A stretch of DNA of 64,000 bases from Coix lacryma-jobi var. lacryma-jobi (GCA_009763385.1 CM019826.1:82531942-82595941), one strand, 5' to 3'. Shown: positions 1-9,567, counted from the stretch's first letter. Notes: generated from the letters alone by a model not told the origin. A program made the numbers and translations.

Positions 1-569
1 GTGGGGAGCGGCAACCATCTTCCCATGTCTGCAAGAATGGCAAACTAGATCCTTCTCCATCGAAAGCTTGGGCAATCCTCGGATTAGGCCAAGTGAGCTA
101 AGTCTTGCAAGCAAGTCGAAGCTTAAGTGACCGAGCCTCCTATGCCAGTTCCAAAGATCGGAGGAAGAAGGACTAGCCAAAAGACAGCGAGAAGAACCAA
201 ACGATTCCGAGAAATTCGCACGAAAAACTTTCCCAAAGGGCGAAATCAGACATACAAGATCGCCCTGAGGATCTAAGATGCGACTAAGGTTCGGTTTAAA
301 ACGAATCTCATAGTCATCATCAAAAAGTTGCGAAACAGAAAGCAAGTTAAAATGCAGGTTAGAAACAAGAGCAACATCGCGCAACACAAAGTGCTCATTA
401 ACCCGCACCGTCCCACGAGACAATACCTTACCTTTACTATTGTCGCCGAAGGTTATGTACTCCTTTCCGGCGACCGGGCTAAGGCTGGAGAACCACTTGG
501 TGTTTCCGGTCATGTGCCTCGAACAACCGGAATCCACCAACCAAATGTCCTCCAACCGTCTCACCTACA
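1..569 (-). CDS. pol: Copia family A pol start (protease, pre-integrase), partial
   Basis: Start of the pol region of a Ty1/Copia retrotransposon, read leftward and cut by the window edge. The translation shows the aspartic protease motif VDSGCSRHMTGN, then the pre-integrase region with HRRLGHLSFDLLARLSSLGL and CHSC, the first half of the integrase zinc site. The protease matures the polyprotein and the integrase inserts the cDNA. The frame is -1 relative to the upstream gag, which stops with TGA at 570-572; a TAG lies in the pol frame just before the open stretch. A paralogue with the same arrangement is at 15978-16523. The start is not a Met and its expression route is unknown. The Copia assignment is secure from the protease motif and domain order. 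Confidence 0.85.
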
Positions 570-3308
570 TCAATAAAAAGACATAGGGTGAGCATACGGT
601 CCAACACTGGGGTTAGTGAAGTAAGGGGAAAACCAGTGTTGGGCCGGCTGCTCAAAAGAAAGGTTAGTGTAAAAACCATTCCTAGCACGTCTACGAGGGA
701 AGCGATCACCACGCTGAGGAAAACGTGGTCCGCTAGGGAAGAAACGCTCACCGCGATACTCAACCTGCGGTGGGAGAAAGCGCTCAACTAAGCCTCCGCC
801 ACGGGGTCCGTTACCTGCAAAAGCAGGACCCCGTCGGGCACGCTCTCTACGAGGTCTACGCCTAGGAGCCTGGGGCTCAACTGCTCTAGCGTCTCTCCTC
901 GGAGCTCTCTCCTGCCTAGGCCTAACAAACTGAGGTGCTGGACCTCTAGACCTAGTCTCCCTCCTAGGGGCTCTCATCTCCTGCCTAGGCCTGGGACCTT
1001 GACGTCCGGACCTAGCAGCTCTCCCCTGGGCCTTCGGTACATGTCCATCATGAGCTGGATGGTACATGTCCGGGTTCTCCATCTCCCGAGCCCTGCGCGC
1101 CTCTCTCTTGCGCCGAAAGCAGAACTCGCTCAAGTGACCATCTCTCCCACAAAAATCACACTGGTACCTCACCGCACGCACAGGGGGTTGTTGGTGACCA
1201 GGGCTGTGGGTGTGGCTCACTTTGCCTTTGCCCTTCGGTGGCAACTCCTCACGAATGGGTGGCATAGCATCAAGCTTGTTTCTGAGGTGGATTGGCTTGG
1301 GTGCCCAAACTGGGTTCTTGGGAGGAGCTCTCGGGGGTTCCTCAACCACACCATCTTTGGTGATAGGCTTGGCTGGCTCTTTGAGTGGAAGCTTGGCAAG
1401 TTTGGGAGTAGTGGTGGAATTTGGCTTCTCACATGGTTTCAGACCACTAGACTCTCCAATCTTCCCAAAAGCTGAGAGATCAACACTCTGAGCAAAACCT
1501 ACACCAGGGGCACCAACAGCTCGCTTGAATTGGGAGATCATCATCCCTAGCTGCGGCTCACTACTGGAGACCCATGACAAGATGGACCGAAGGTATGTGT
1601 TTTCTTCCTCGGTTTGCATCTTGCCATGCTTCACATTGGCAATCTCCATCTCCAGGCCCTCACACAAAGCACACCTCGAGACACAAGTGCTATCTGAGCT
1701 GGCCTTCTCTAAAGACTCAAGCTTGGCATTTTTCTCTGCCAACTCAGATTGCAAGACAGGACAAGTCTTGCACGCACCCAACAGCTGCGGCCTAGCACGG
1801 AGCTCATCCACCTCATCTACCAACGCAGCATACTTACCTCTCAGAGTGAGAAGGTCAGTCATGTGCGCGGTGCACGACTCGCACTCCGCCTCCTCCGACA
1901 CAACCACGGTGGACCGAGCGAACTCAAGCTCCTTCACCGTGTCCTCCCATTTCTGCCTAAACTCCTTGCGCTCTCTAGCGGCACGCCTAAGCAACTTATC
2001 TTGGCTAAGGAGGGCAGCAGTCAACTTCTCAACCTCGGAGGAAAGCTCGTCGTAGGTGAGAGATACCTGGGAGGTGTCGTCGTCGTCGTCGTTCCGAGGG
2101 GTACGCTCCGGCTCGCCGTCGACCTCATCTCCGAGCGCCATGGTGCAGAAGCCGTCGTCGTCGGCGAAGAAGCAGAGGCCGTTCAGCTTGTCCTCGATCC
2201 TCTTCTTCTTCTCGGACTCGTCATCGCTCGAGCTGGCGGAGTCGTCATCCGAGCCGTCGACGTCGCTGAGCGTGGCGAAGAACGCGCGCTGCTCAGCTTG
2301 CTGCTTCTCCAAGTACTTCTTCTTGATGTACTCTTTGTCGAAGCCGCCCCGTTTCTTGTGCCTTGGGGGGACGTGCTTCTCCTTGTACTTGGAGTCGCGC
2401 TTGCGCCCATGTTCGCCCTTGCCCAAGTGCTTGTTCTTCTTGGGGCAGTTGGCGATGAAGTGGTCGGAGTTGCCGCACTCGTAGCATCCCGTGCGTCCTC
2501 CTCCTCGACGACGGTTCATGCGGTTGTTGTGGAACCGCGAGAACCGGTTGGCAAGCAAAGCCAACTCGTCGTCTCCCAACGTCTCCAGCTGGTCCTCTGT
2601 AACAGAAAAGAGACAGGAGAGCGCAAAGCCAGCTGAGGGGTTAGCAGAAGAAGACCCGGAAACCAAAGCCATGGACGGGCGAGAAGGATTTTCGAAAGAA
2701 GCCCTCGCCATAGCATCAATCTCACTGGACTTGAGCTTACTGAAGAGCTCGTCGCAGGTGAGGGTCTCATAGTTCGGGGATTCGATGATCGCCTGAACTT
2801 TGGAGTCCCACACCGAACGGTCAAGAGTGTGCAAAAGCTTCAAAGCACGCTCATGATCGTCAAATGGCAACTGCTCTCTGTTAGCTCTCATCCTGTTGAC
2901 AATCACCTGAAAGCGAGCGAATAAACATTCTATGCTCTCGCCAGGCTGATGTCGAAAGTTCTCATACTCTCGCTTGAACGACTCGTAGAGTCGGGTTTTG
3001 ACTTGAGAGGTGCCCTCATGAAAACGCATGAGAGTGTCCCAGATCTCCCGAGCCGTAGCGAGGTGAGAAACACGATCAAACTCACCCATGCTCAAGCAAG
3101 AGAAAAGAGCATTACGGGCTCGGCTATTGGCATCGTGCTCATTGATCTGCTGTTGAGTCTCACGAGCAGCCAAGACCACGTAATCAGGGGAGTTGCAAAT
3201 ATCCCAGATAGAAGCGCCCAAACTCTGCAAATAGGCCGACATACGTATCTTCCAATACGCATAGTTCGTCCCATCGAAAAACGGCGGTTTGCCCACGCCG
3301 CGATCCAT
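570..3308 (-). CDS. gag: Copia family A Gag, 912 aa, two zinc knuckles
   Basis: Capsid/nucleocapsid protein of a Copia retrotransposon, intact in one frame. The N-terminal part (about residues 1-200) has the UBN2-type gag fold signature (FFDGTNYAYWKIRM, then the YESFKREYENF region). A CCHC knuckle is at about 275-288 (CYECGNSDHFIANC). A long insert rich in acidic residues and predicted coiled coil follows, then a second CCHC at about 717-730 (CDFCGRDGHLSEFC) and an Arg/Pro-rich basic tail. The length is about twice that of ordinary Copia gag. The ATG at 3306-3308 is about 50 bases downstream of the PBS. The TGA stop is at 570-572, and pol follows in another frame. Partial paralogues are at 15823-15975 (+), 45276-45855 (-) and 61586-64000 (+). 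Confidence 0.9.
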   Translation of the reverse strand: MDRGVGKPPFFDGTNYAYWKIRMSAYLQSLGASIWDICNSPDYVVLAARETQQQINEHDANSRARNALFSCLSMGEFDRVSHLATAREIWDTLMRFHEGTSQVKTRLYESFKREYENFRHQPGESIECLFARFQVIVNRMRANREQLPFDDHERALKLLHTLDRSVWDSKVQAIIESPNYETLTCDELFSKLKSSEIDAMARASFENPSRPSMALVSGSSSANPSAGFALSCLFSVTEDQLETLGDDELALLANRFSRFHNNRMNRRRGGGRTGCYECGNSDHFIANCPKKNKHLGKGEHGRKRDSKYKEKHVPPRHKKRGGFDKEYIKKKYLEKQQAEQRAFFATLSDVDGSDDDSASSSDDESEKKKRIEDKLNGLCFFADDDGFCTMALGDEVDGEPERTPRNDDDDDTSQVSLTYDELSSEVEKLTAALLSQDKLLRRAARERKEFRQKWEDTVKELEFARSTVVVSEEAECESCTAHMTDLLTLRGKYAALVDEVDELRARPQLLGACKTCPVLQSELAEKNAKLESLEKASSDSTCVSRCALCEGLEMEIANVKHGKMQTEEENTYLRSILSWVSSSEPQLGMMISQFKRAVGAPGVGFAQSVDLSAFGKIGESSGLKPCEKPNSTTTPKLAKLPLKEPAKPITKDGVVEEPPRAPPKNPVWAPKPIHLRNKLDAMPPIREELPPKGKGKVSHTHSPGHQQPPVRAVRYQCDFCGRDGHLSEFCFRRKREARRAREMENPDMYHPAHDGHVPKAQGRAARSGRQGPRPRQEMRAPRRETRSRGPAPQFVRPRQERAPRRDARAVEPQAPRRRPRRERARRGPAFAGNGPRGGGLVERFLPPQVEYRGERFFPSGPRFPQRGDRFPRRRARNGFYTNLSFEQPAQHWFSPYFTNPSVGPYAHPMSFY

Positions 3309-3354
3309 GTCGCCTTCGGTGGATCTGGAACCGGCTAAGGTGAAAGATCCTTAA

Positions 3355-3369
3355 CCTGCTCCGATACCA
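3355..3369 (-). other. Primer binding site, initiator Met tRNA type
   Basis: On the minus strand this reads TGGTATCGGAGCAGG, two bases after the LTR end. It matches the usual plant initiator-tRNA-Met primer site TGGTATCAGAGC with one mismatch. It marks where minus-strand cDNA synthesis starts and identifies the LTR to the right as the 5' LTR. Confidence 0.85.
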
Positions 3370-3639
3370 ATTGAAGGACCGAGAAGCTACCCGAAAGCGA
3401 CCAGAGGGGGGGTGAATGGGAGCTTCAAAATTTCCTTACGGAAACTAGATGCCACTGTCCCAAACTCAACCCCAAAAGCGAACCCTAGAGCTTGCTAATG
3501 TCCACGACCCTAGATGTAGGGTGGATGCTTCCTAGAAGCACAGCGGGACACTAGACAACCCTAGAAAGCCAACCCAAAAGACGGAACTCGAATCCGATCA
3601 AGAACGAACGAACCCCGGACGAGACGGCGCGAAACAGCC

Positions 3640-4005
3640 ACGACCGGACTCTGGCCAGCGTCCGGTCAGCAGGGACCGGACGCGTCCGGTCGTCAGAAAA
3701 CAGCTCTGGGAGCTCTCTGTGTTGGACCGGACGCACAGGTACTCAGCGTCCGGTCAAACACTCAGCGTCCGGTCAAAGGTGAACAAACGCGATGAACAGT
3801 GGAGCCGGAACGTCCGGTCACTTGGCACCGGACGCGTCCGGTCGTCCAAAACAGAGATTTGGACCTCTCTGTGTTGGACCGGACACACGGGTACTCAGCG
3901 TCCGGTCGAGTGCGTCCGGTCAGTACGCAGAAAGCTTGGCGCCGTGCTCAACGACCGGACTCTGACAGTGTTCAACCACCGGACGTACTGTAGCAGCGTC
4001 CGGTC
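3640..4005. repeat. Cluster of GCGTCCGGTC / GACCGGACGC motifs in LTR
   Basis: More than a dozen copies of a 10 bp motif in both orientations, several fused back to back as the palindrome GACCGGACGCGTCCGGTC. Spacing is irregular, so this is not a simple tandem repeat. It lies downstream of the LTR promoter in transcription sense (U5 side). Diverged versions (CGTCCGATG) occupy the same place in the LTR at 16524-18459. A similar cluster is in the unrelated Copia D LTR. Confidence 0.75.
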
Positions 4006-4587
4006 ACCCCGACAGCCCTCTGTTCTTCCACCGATTCGACTCAAACTCACCCAAAACAAATCCTCTAGGGATCAAACTTGGTGAGAAGAGTCACAAGGAG
4101 TATAGTGAGCTATCCCTAAGAGATCATGGCTCGAACCTAACTCCAAATCGATGAATCGAAGAAATTCGGGGGAAAGGAGAAAACTTGACCCGGAACGTAG
4201 AATCGATCGATCTCCTAGACCGTGAGGTTAGAGGATGATTCCTTCGGTAGAAAGAAGTGCCTCACGATCTAGAACAACTCAGTTCAAACGGAATCGCAAA
4301 AGATGAACTGGGCACAAAGATCAAGCGACGGGAAAACTCAAGGCACAAAGCAATCCGCGAAGAACATGGTGAACATGAAATCAAAACGCGAATTGACACC
4401 GAGAGATGGGATCCAAGGTGAGGATACGGCCTCACTTCCTCGAATCAACAGTACACAGAGTGGAGTCTCTCTGCGGATCTCAACTAGCTAAAGCAGGGGA
4501 TGGGAGAGTGGAAACCCTAGCAAATGAAGGCACTAACTGAAATAGCTAAAACTGAGATGAGATGGGGAGGAGGGTGTCTCCCCTAGA

Positions 4588-4596
4588 CTACTTATA
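4588..4596 (-). promoter_or_regulatory. Candidate TATA box of Copia family A LTR
   Basis: On the minus strand this reads TATAAGTAG, just after the GC-rich part of the LTR in transcription sense. The same sequence in the same context occurs in the LTR at 45919-47908. It is inferred to set the start of the genomic RNA. Confidence 0.55.
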
Positions 4597-4787
4597 CTAA
4601 CCTAGCCTACGCCTGTTTCCTACTCTACCCCTCACTACTGTATTTACAGAGCGGACCAGTCCTAACCCTAAGGCTATTCTAGTCCACCCGCTGGTGGTAG
4701 GTAGATCCGACGGCCACGCCCGCACGGTCTTCCGTGTCGCCTCCACGCAACCTTCAGATCGTCGCCACGTGCCGCCACCACTCTGCG

Positions 4788-5085
4788 CCCCCGGTTTTGT
4801 GGCCCAAACCGGGAAACCAGCCTTTTCCATCAGCCCCCGGTTTTGAGGCCCAAACCGGGAAACCAGCCTCCAGCCCGAGTTTTGTGGCCAAACTCGGAAA
4901 CCGTCCGCGCCCGAGTTTTGAGGCCCAAACTCGGAAACCGGCCCACGCCCAGGTTTTGAGGCTCAACCTGGAAACCGTCGCGCCCAGGTTTTGTGGCTCA
5001 ACCTGGAAACCCAGCACCCAGGTTTTGAGGCCCAAACCTGGAAACCGTCCACCCGTTGGTTTTTCCCTGGCTCTACCAACAAACC
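4788..5085. repeat. Tandem array of eight short hairpins with covarying stems
   Basis: Eight units of roughly 36-40 bp, each an inverted repeat with the loop region TTTTG(A/T)GGC(C/T)C. The arms change together: CCGG with CCGG, CGAG with CTCG, CCAGG with CCTGG, and a last unit pairing GTTGG with CCAAC. Each unit is followed by a GAAACC linker. Equivalent arrays are at 17847-18115 (seven units) and 47248-47545 (eight units). Transcripts of either strand could fold into a row of stem-loops. Function is unknown. Confidence 0.85.
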
Positions 5086-5448
5086 GACGTCGTAGAGGGG
5101 ATGCACCGCTTGTGCACCCCTTCCACCGACATGATCGCACTTCTCCGCTTGTCGCTGTCGCAGGCTGCCAGCCACCACAGCTGATCCTCCGGCCTCCAGT
5201 CCATCAGTCCAAGTCCACGTCCGCCCTTCACCGTCCGATACATCGGCATGGCACGTCCGCCGCACGGCACGCCCATCCTTCATCGCGCCCGGTCCGTCGG
5301 CACGGCACGTCGCAACTTGACCTTCACCCGCCATCGATCACTGTCTCCGTGCTCGACACCTGCACAACACAAGCCAAAGAACATGCGCATCATCTCCGTT
5401 GACAATCACTCATCACACAGAGACTCGGCATACACCCATGTATCCGCA

Positions 5449-5597
5449 GGTAGAATTGTTGGATAGGTGGCTTGCAACACACTATTAGGCTAGTACAAAA
5501 AGCTTCGCCATTTGTTTCACTAATAGTGTTTGCCTAAGTATTTTTGTAGATTTTTAATTAGGCTATTCACCACCCTCTAGCCAATTTGGACCTTTCA
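5449..5597 (+). repeat. 3' remnant of 5' LTR of Copia C
   Basis: The last 149 bp of an LTR, ending in CCTTTCA just before a PBS. Its left part is missing where the family A LTR ends at 5448. This fits insertion of family A into this older LTR. Confidence 0.7.
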
Positions 5598-5599
5598 AG

Positions 5600-5611
5600 T
5601 GGTATCAGAGT
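5600..5611 (+). other. Primer binding site of Copia C
   Basis: Reads TGGTATCAGAGT, an initiator-Met-tRNA-type primer site two bases after the LTR end. It shows that the element runs on the plus strand. Confidence 0.85.
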
Positions 5612-5655
5612 CGTGGTCGCCGTTTGTTTGAGGCTTAACATCCTCCGGTGTTACA

Positions 5656-6111
5656 ATGGCTCAAAACAACTGTATGGGGAAGCCACCACAAATTGATGAC
5701 ACCAACTTTGATTGTTGGAAGAGGAAGATGTGTGCATTCACAAGAGGAATGAATGGAAAGATATGGGAAGTGATTGGGCATGATTTTGCGGTAATTGACC
5801 CCGCAAGTCCAACTCCAAGAGAAGAAGAGAATCTTCAATGGAATGATTTGGCAATCAATCTTTTCTATGTAGCATTTGACACCAAAGTCTTTGAGCAAAT
5901 CAAGGATCTTGAAAGGGCAAGTGCGATATGGGAGAGATTAGAGGAGACATATGAGGGCACCAAGGCGGTCAAGGGTTCCAAGCTATACATCCTCAAGGAC
6001 AAGCTTGCTACATTCAAGATGCATGATGATGAAAGCATACCAGAGATGTTCCACCGGTTGCAAGTGATTATCAATGACTTGAAGGCTTTGGGAGAAAAGT
6101 GGAGGATGTAA
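5656..6111 (+). pseudogene. gag: Copia C Gag, N-terminal fragment
   Basis: Begins with an ATG about 45 bases after the PBS and encodes the N-terminal gag domain: KPPQIDDTNFDCWKRKM, then WERLEETYEGTKAVK and EMFHRLQVIINDLKALGEK, a hallmark of SIRE/Maximus-type Copia gag. The frame breaks at about 6095, where a G appears to be lost from an A/G run. The sequence ends at 6106, where the LTR of Copia D begins. Only about 150 residues remain, with no zinc knuckle, so it is non-functional. Confidence 0.8.
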
Positions 6112-6384
6112 GGAAAATGGACCTCGGCTCATTCGAATTAGGATTTTGGTGTTTGATGATCAACACAACCATATTGGACTAATGTGTTTGCAAGTGTTTG
6201 TTGTGTAGTTCAATATGATGCAAAAGGTGACTTAGACTAAGGCGACGTGGTGATCCGATGATCAACACCTAAAGCAAGACATTTGAAGCTCAGTAGAAGA
6301 CTCACAAAGATCAAGCAAAGTACAAGGCACAAGACTTGAACCAAGGCGACACAAGAAAATCACGAAGAAACGAAGAAAAAAGGG

Positions 6385-6755
6385 ACATCAGACGCTGCAT
6401 TGGATGCTGCTGGCTTCGCAAGCGTCGGATGCACCGATGGCAAACCCTAGCTCGGGTAAGCGCCAGTAGAAGCATCGGACGCGTCGATGCTGCCACATCG
6501 GACGCAACGGTAACACTGTGCAAAGCTGCACAGCGTACATCGGATGCGCCGATGGACATCGGACGCTACAGGACACTTGCGTTCGATGCTAGTACAAAAA
6601 GGTTCTAGAGAGGCTCTGAAGACATCGGACGCATCAGATGGACGAGCATCGGATGCTGCAGGATCCGTTGTGACTCAGTGCCAGGTTGGCAACTAGTCGT
6701 TAATGGACCATAGGATGCGCGTCCGATGATCACGACTTCAGCGTCCGATGCTACG
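6385..6755. repeat. Cluster of CATCGGACGC / GCGTCCGATG motifs in Copia D LTR
   Basis: About a dozen copies in both orientations upstream of the TATA box. The motif core resembles that in the family A LTRs although the rest of the two LTRs is unrelated. The upstream position suggests an enhancer-like array. Confidence 0.65.
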
Positions 6756-6802
6756 CCGTGAAGTCCAAGTTATTCTCCAACGGCTCTATTTGCTTGGGGC
6801 TC

Positions 6803-6810
6803 TATAAATA
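6803..6810 (+). promoter_or_regulatory. TATA box of Copia D LTR
   Basis: TATAAATA followed by a short C run, in the middle of the LTR and in the same sense as gag. Confidence 0.65.
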
Positions 6811-7668
6811 CCCCCATGGCCGGCCAAAACAATTAGGTTGGAGCTCAAGGAAGTGTACCAAGTGCATAGACACATATTTAGTTGCTCTAGCCACCAAAGT
6901 GATCAAGTGATATACTAGGTGATTAGTGTAGTGCTTTGCGAAGTGCTTAGGCTAGTTAGACCACAACTTTGCGCTTGCTCTAGGTGTTAGGCCTAGTGTT
7001 TAGTGAGGTTTGAACACCTCTTATCTACCAGTGCTTGGGCGCACCATTGTTTTACTCGGAGGGGCTTGTAGTCTTGCGAGACCGCACCAACTACGTTTGT
7101 GGTGTGGCCGCCACTGTGTACCAATGGGAAAAAGGCCAGCAGTGGTTCGACCGGATCCTTGATAGTGAAGACGGTGGGGAGAATCCGATAGTGGCTTTGC
7201 CATGAGTGTTTAACTGGAGACCCACTTGTGCGTGGGGAAGGCCCGGGGCTATCCACGGAGTTACCTAACCGGGAGCTTGGCCCTTGCGAGGGATTCCTTG
7301 CGAGGGGCTCCAACGAGGACTAGGGGGATGCTTGCGCGCTTCTCGATACCTCGGTAAAAATACCGGAGTCGTCGACGAGAGTTTGCATCTTTACCTCTCT
7401 CTTTGGCTTCTGCATTTACTTTCTACCTTTGTTGTGTGCTTTACCTTTCCTAGCTTAGTTGATAGGCTAGTTGATAGGTTTGGATCATAGGTTGCAAAAC
7501 TCTTTTGCGGTAGAGATAGCAAAACACCTAGCAAAACCTTAGTTGCACTGTAGATAGATTACTTTGTTGCATAGCTTTTGACTAGGTGGAAATTAGAAGC
7601 CATAGTTTACAGTAGAAGTTTTAAGTTGCCTAATTCACCCCCCTCTTAGGTGTCATGGTCCTTTCAAT

Positions 7669-7680
7669 TGGTATCAAAGT
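7669..7680 (+). other. Primer binding site of Copia D
   Basis: TGGTATCAAAGT, an initiator-Met-tRNA-type site with one or two mismatches, two bases after the LTR. Confidence 0.8.
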
Positions 7681-7725
7681 TGGTTGGCTCATTTGTGGAC
7701 TCTTGGCTTCTCCGCCTTCGAGCCG

Positions 7726-9283
7726 ATGCCCCTAAGAGTGGATGGGATGGATACCTCTAGGCCTCCCCACTTTGACGACACTAACTTCCCCTACTATAGT
7801 GCTAGAATGGCTTGCTACCTAGAAGCGGTTGATCTCGGTGTTTGGAGAGTCACCCACGAAGGGATGCGACCCCCTAAGAATCCCACCAAGTTAACCGAGG
7901 GTGATGAAAGTGAAATTCATCTAAATGATAGAGCTCAAAATTGCTTGTTTGAATCTCTTAGCATGGATGTCTTTAACCATGTTTTTACTCTACAAACATC
8001 TCATGAAATTTGGTTAAAACTCCATGAGCTCCATGATGGTACAAGTAATGTTCGTGAGCAAAAACATCACCTAGCTAAATCAAGTTATGATTCTTTTAAA
8101 ATGAATGTAAATGAGCTTGTTCGTGATATGTATTCTTGTTTGAATCTAATTATCAATGATCTCAATTCTATTGAAATTACCAAGCTAGGTGATGTGGAAA
8201 TTGTGAGGAAGATCATCTCCGTGCCTCCGAAGCAGAAATATGAAACCATCATCACCATCCTCCACAACATGGAAGACTTGATCACAATGACCCCGCCCAT
8301 TGTTATTGGCAAATTGGTGGCATTTGAGATGTCACACAAGATGGGTCAAGAAGAAGCCTCTTCATCAAACAAAAGCATAGCTCTCACATGTGATGAGCAC
8401 AAGAAGATGAAGGGCAAGAATCAAGTTGAGACAAGCTCAAGTGAAGATGAGGAAGAAGAAGAGGATGATGAAAAATGAAGAATCAAGTGATGATGATCAA
8501 GCCTCCACCTCATCCGACTCCTCCTTAAATGAAGAAGAAACAATCAAGCTTATGAAAGGAGTCAAGAGGATGATCCGCAAGCTTAATGTCAAGGATGTGC
8601 CCATCACAATTGAAGATTGCCTCTTCACCAATCAAAGAAGATAGCAAAGGAAAAATGGATGCTATAGATGTGGCAACAGAGGGCACAATGTAGAGGATTG
8701 TCCAAAACAAAAGCCCACACCCAAGGACAAGAAAAAGAAGGGATGCAATGTCAAAGACCTCACCACCATCAAGACATGGGATGATTCATCAAGTGATGAT
8801 GAAGCCCAACACAAGAGCTGCGGCCGCAAGCACTCATCATCAAGTTCCTCACGTGTGTGCCTTATGACACGAGGTAACACAAGTCCTATCTATAGTGATA
8901 GTGGTAGTGATAGTGATGATGAGCTACCTTCTTATAATAAACATGTGCAAGATAATCTCAACTATGTTAAGGCTTGCACTAGCCATCAAAAGAAAATTAA
9001 TGCTTTAAAAGAAAATTTAGATATTTCTCAACAAGCTTACAATGCCATGCTTGATCAATATGAAACTTTTTCAAAGTTAAATGTTGAGCTATCTAATAAA
9101 ATTGAGAAACTTGAGGCTAGTGTAACCATAAGTGATAGCACAAGTAATGATGAGCAACTTGCGAAGAAAAATGAAAAACTAAAAGCAAAGTTAGCTAGCA
9201 CACAAGATGCTTACAAAAGTTTGCTTGCCAAAATGGAAATTATGTGCAAACATTGTGATGAGCTAACTAATAAAGTTGCTAAG
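7726..9283 (+). pseudogene. gag: Copia D Gag, frameshifted and 3' truncated
   Basis: Gag of a SIRE-like Copia element. The first ATG is at 7726 and a second candidate at 7747 precedes TSRPPHFDDTNFPYYSARM. The N-terminal gag domain runs to about 8340. An acidic run (8440-8478) meets a frameshift into the TGA at 8476-8478. The continuing frame has a TAG at 8642-8644, immediately before a CCHC knuckle at 8660-8701 (CYRCGNRGHNVEDC). Acidic and coiled-coil sequence then follows (8890-9283). The Athila LTR at 9284 cuts it off, so protease, integrase and RT are absent. Two in-frame breaks plus truncation make it non-functional. Confidence 0.8.
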
Positions 9284-9497
9284 TGTTGACGGTGCTTAAA
9301 GCATCATTTCACCATCAACATTTCACCCAAAACCAAGGTAAAACAACATAAAAAGTAGAAGATTTGGTTTATAACTAACCTATTTCGACATGTGCATAGT
9401 TTCTTATCTTAATGCAGGAAATAATGGAATTTGGGCCAAACAAGAGTACCAGGAGCAAGGCCAAGCCACTATGGCCCATTTGGGCCTGAGCAAGGTG

Positions 9498-9567
9498 GCG
9501 GCCGCCACCTATTACTGGCGGCCGCCACCTATTACTGGCGGCCGCCACCTATTACTGGCGGCCGCCA
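9498..9567. repeat. Tandem 20 bp repeat with NotI-type palindromes
   Basis: Three direct repeats of the 20 bp unit GGCCGCCACCTATTACTGGC (phase arbitrary), framed so that the palindrome TGGCGGCCGCCA appears four times exactly 20 bp apart. Each palindrome contains GCCGCC on both strands, the core of the plant GCC-box bound by ERF factors. Confidence 0.9.

Larger units (their letters stand above)
3372..5448 (-). repeat. 5' LTR of Copia family A, copy 1 (2077 bp)
   Basis: Bounded by TG...CA: plus-strand TGAAGGACC on the left and TATCCGCA on the right. The PBS abuts its left end. Related LTRs are at 16524-18459 and 45919-47908 with the same ends. It contains a cluster of GACCGGACGC/GCGTCCGGTC motifs (about 3640-4005), a minus-strand TATA box (4588-4596) and a tandem hairpin array (4788-5085). 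The element's other LTR lies outside the window. Confidence 0.9.
6107..7666 (+). repeat. 5' LTR of Copia D (1560 bp)
   Basis: Starts TGTAAGGAAAATGG and ends GGTCCTTTCA, with a PBS two bases downstream. It interrupts the gag of Copia C. A TATA box is at 6803-6810 (TATAAATA). Motif clusters of the form CATCGGACGC/GCGTCCGATG lie upstream of that promoter (about 6385-6755). The left boundary is inferred from the gag breakpoint and the TG terminus because the partner LTR is not in the window. Confidence 0.75.

Noticed and set aside
570..580. Programmed -1 frameshift between gag and pol of family A
   Set aside because: The T run before the stop does not form a slippery heptamer in the gag frame, and a TAG lies in the -1 frame before the pol region.
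1749..2636. 295-codon plus-strand ORF opposite Copia gag
   Set aside because: A shadow of the antisense gag codons; Leu/Val-rich with no domain and no equivalent in the other gag copies.
3355..3369. tRNA gene at the TGGTATCAGAGC sites
   Set aside because: Only the 12-15 base primer complement is present beside each LTR; there is no cloverleaf.
4788..5085. CRISPR array
   Set aside because: Regular short repeats with palindromes, but there are no unique spacers, the repeats themselves vary in a paired way, and the setting is a plant LTR.
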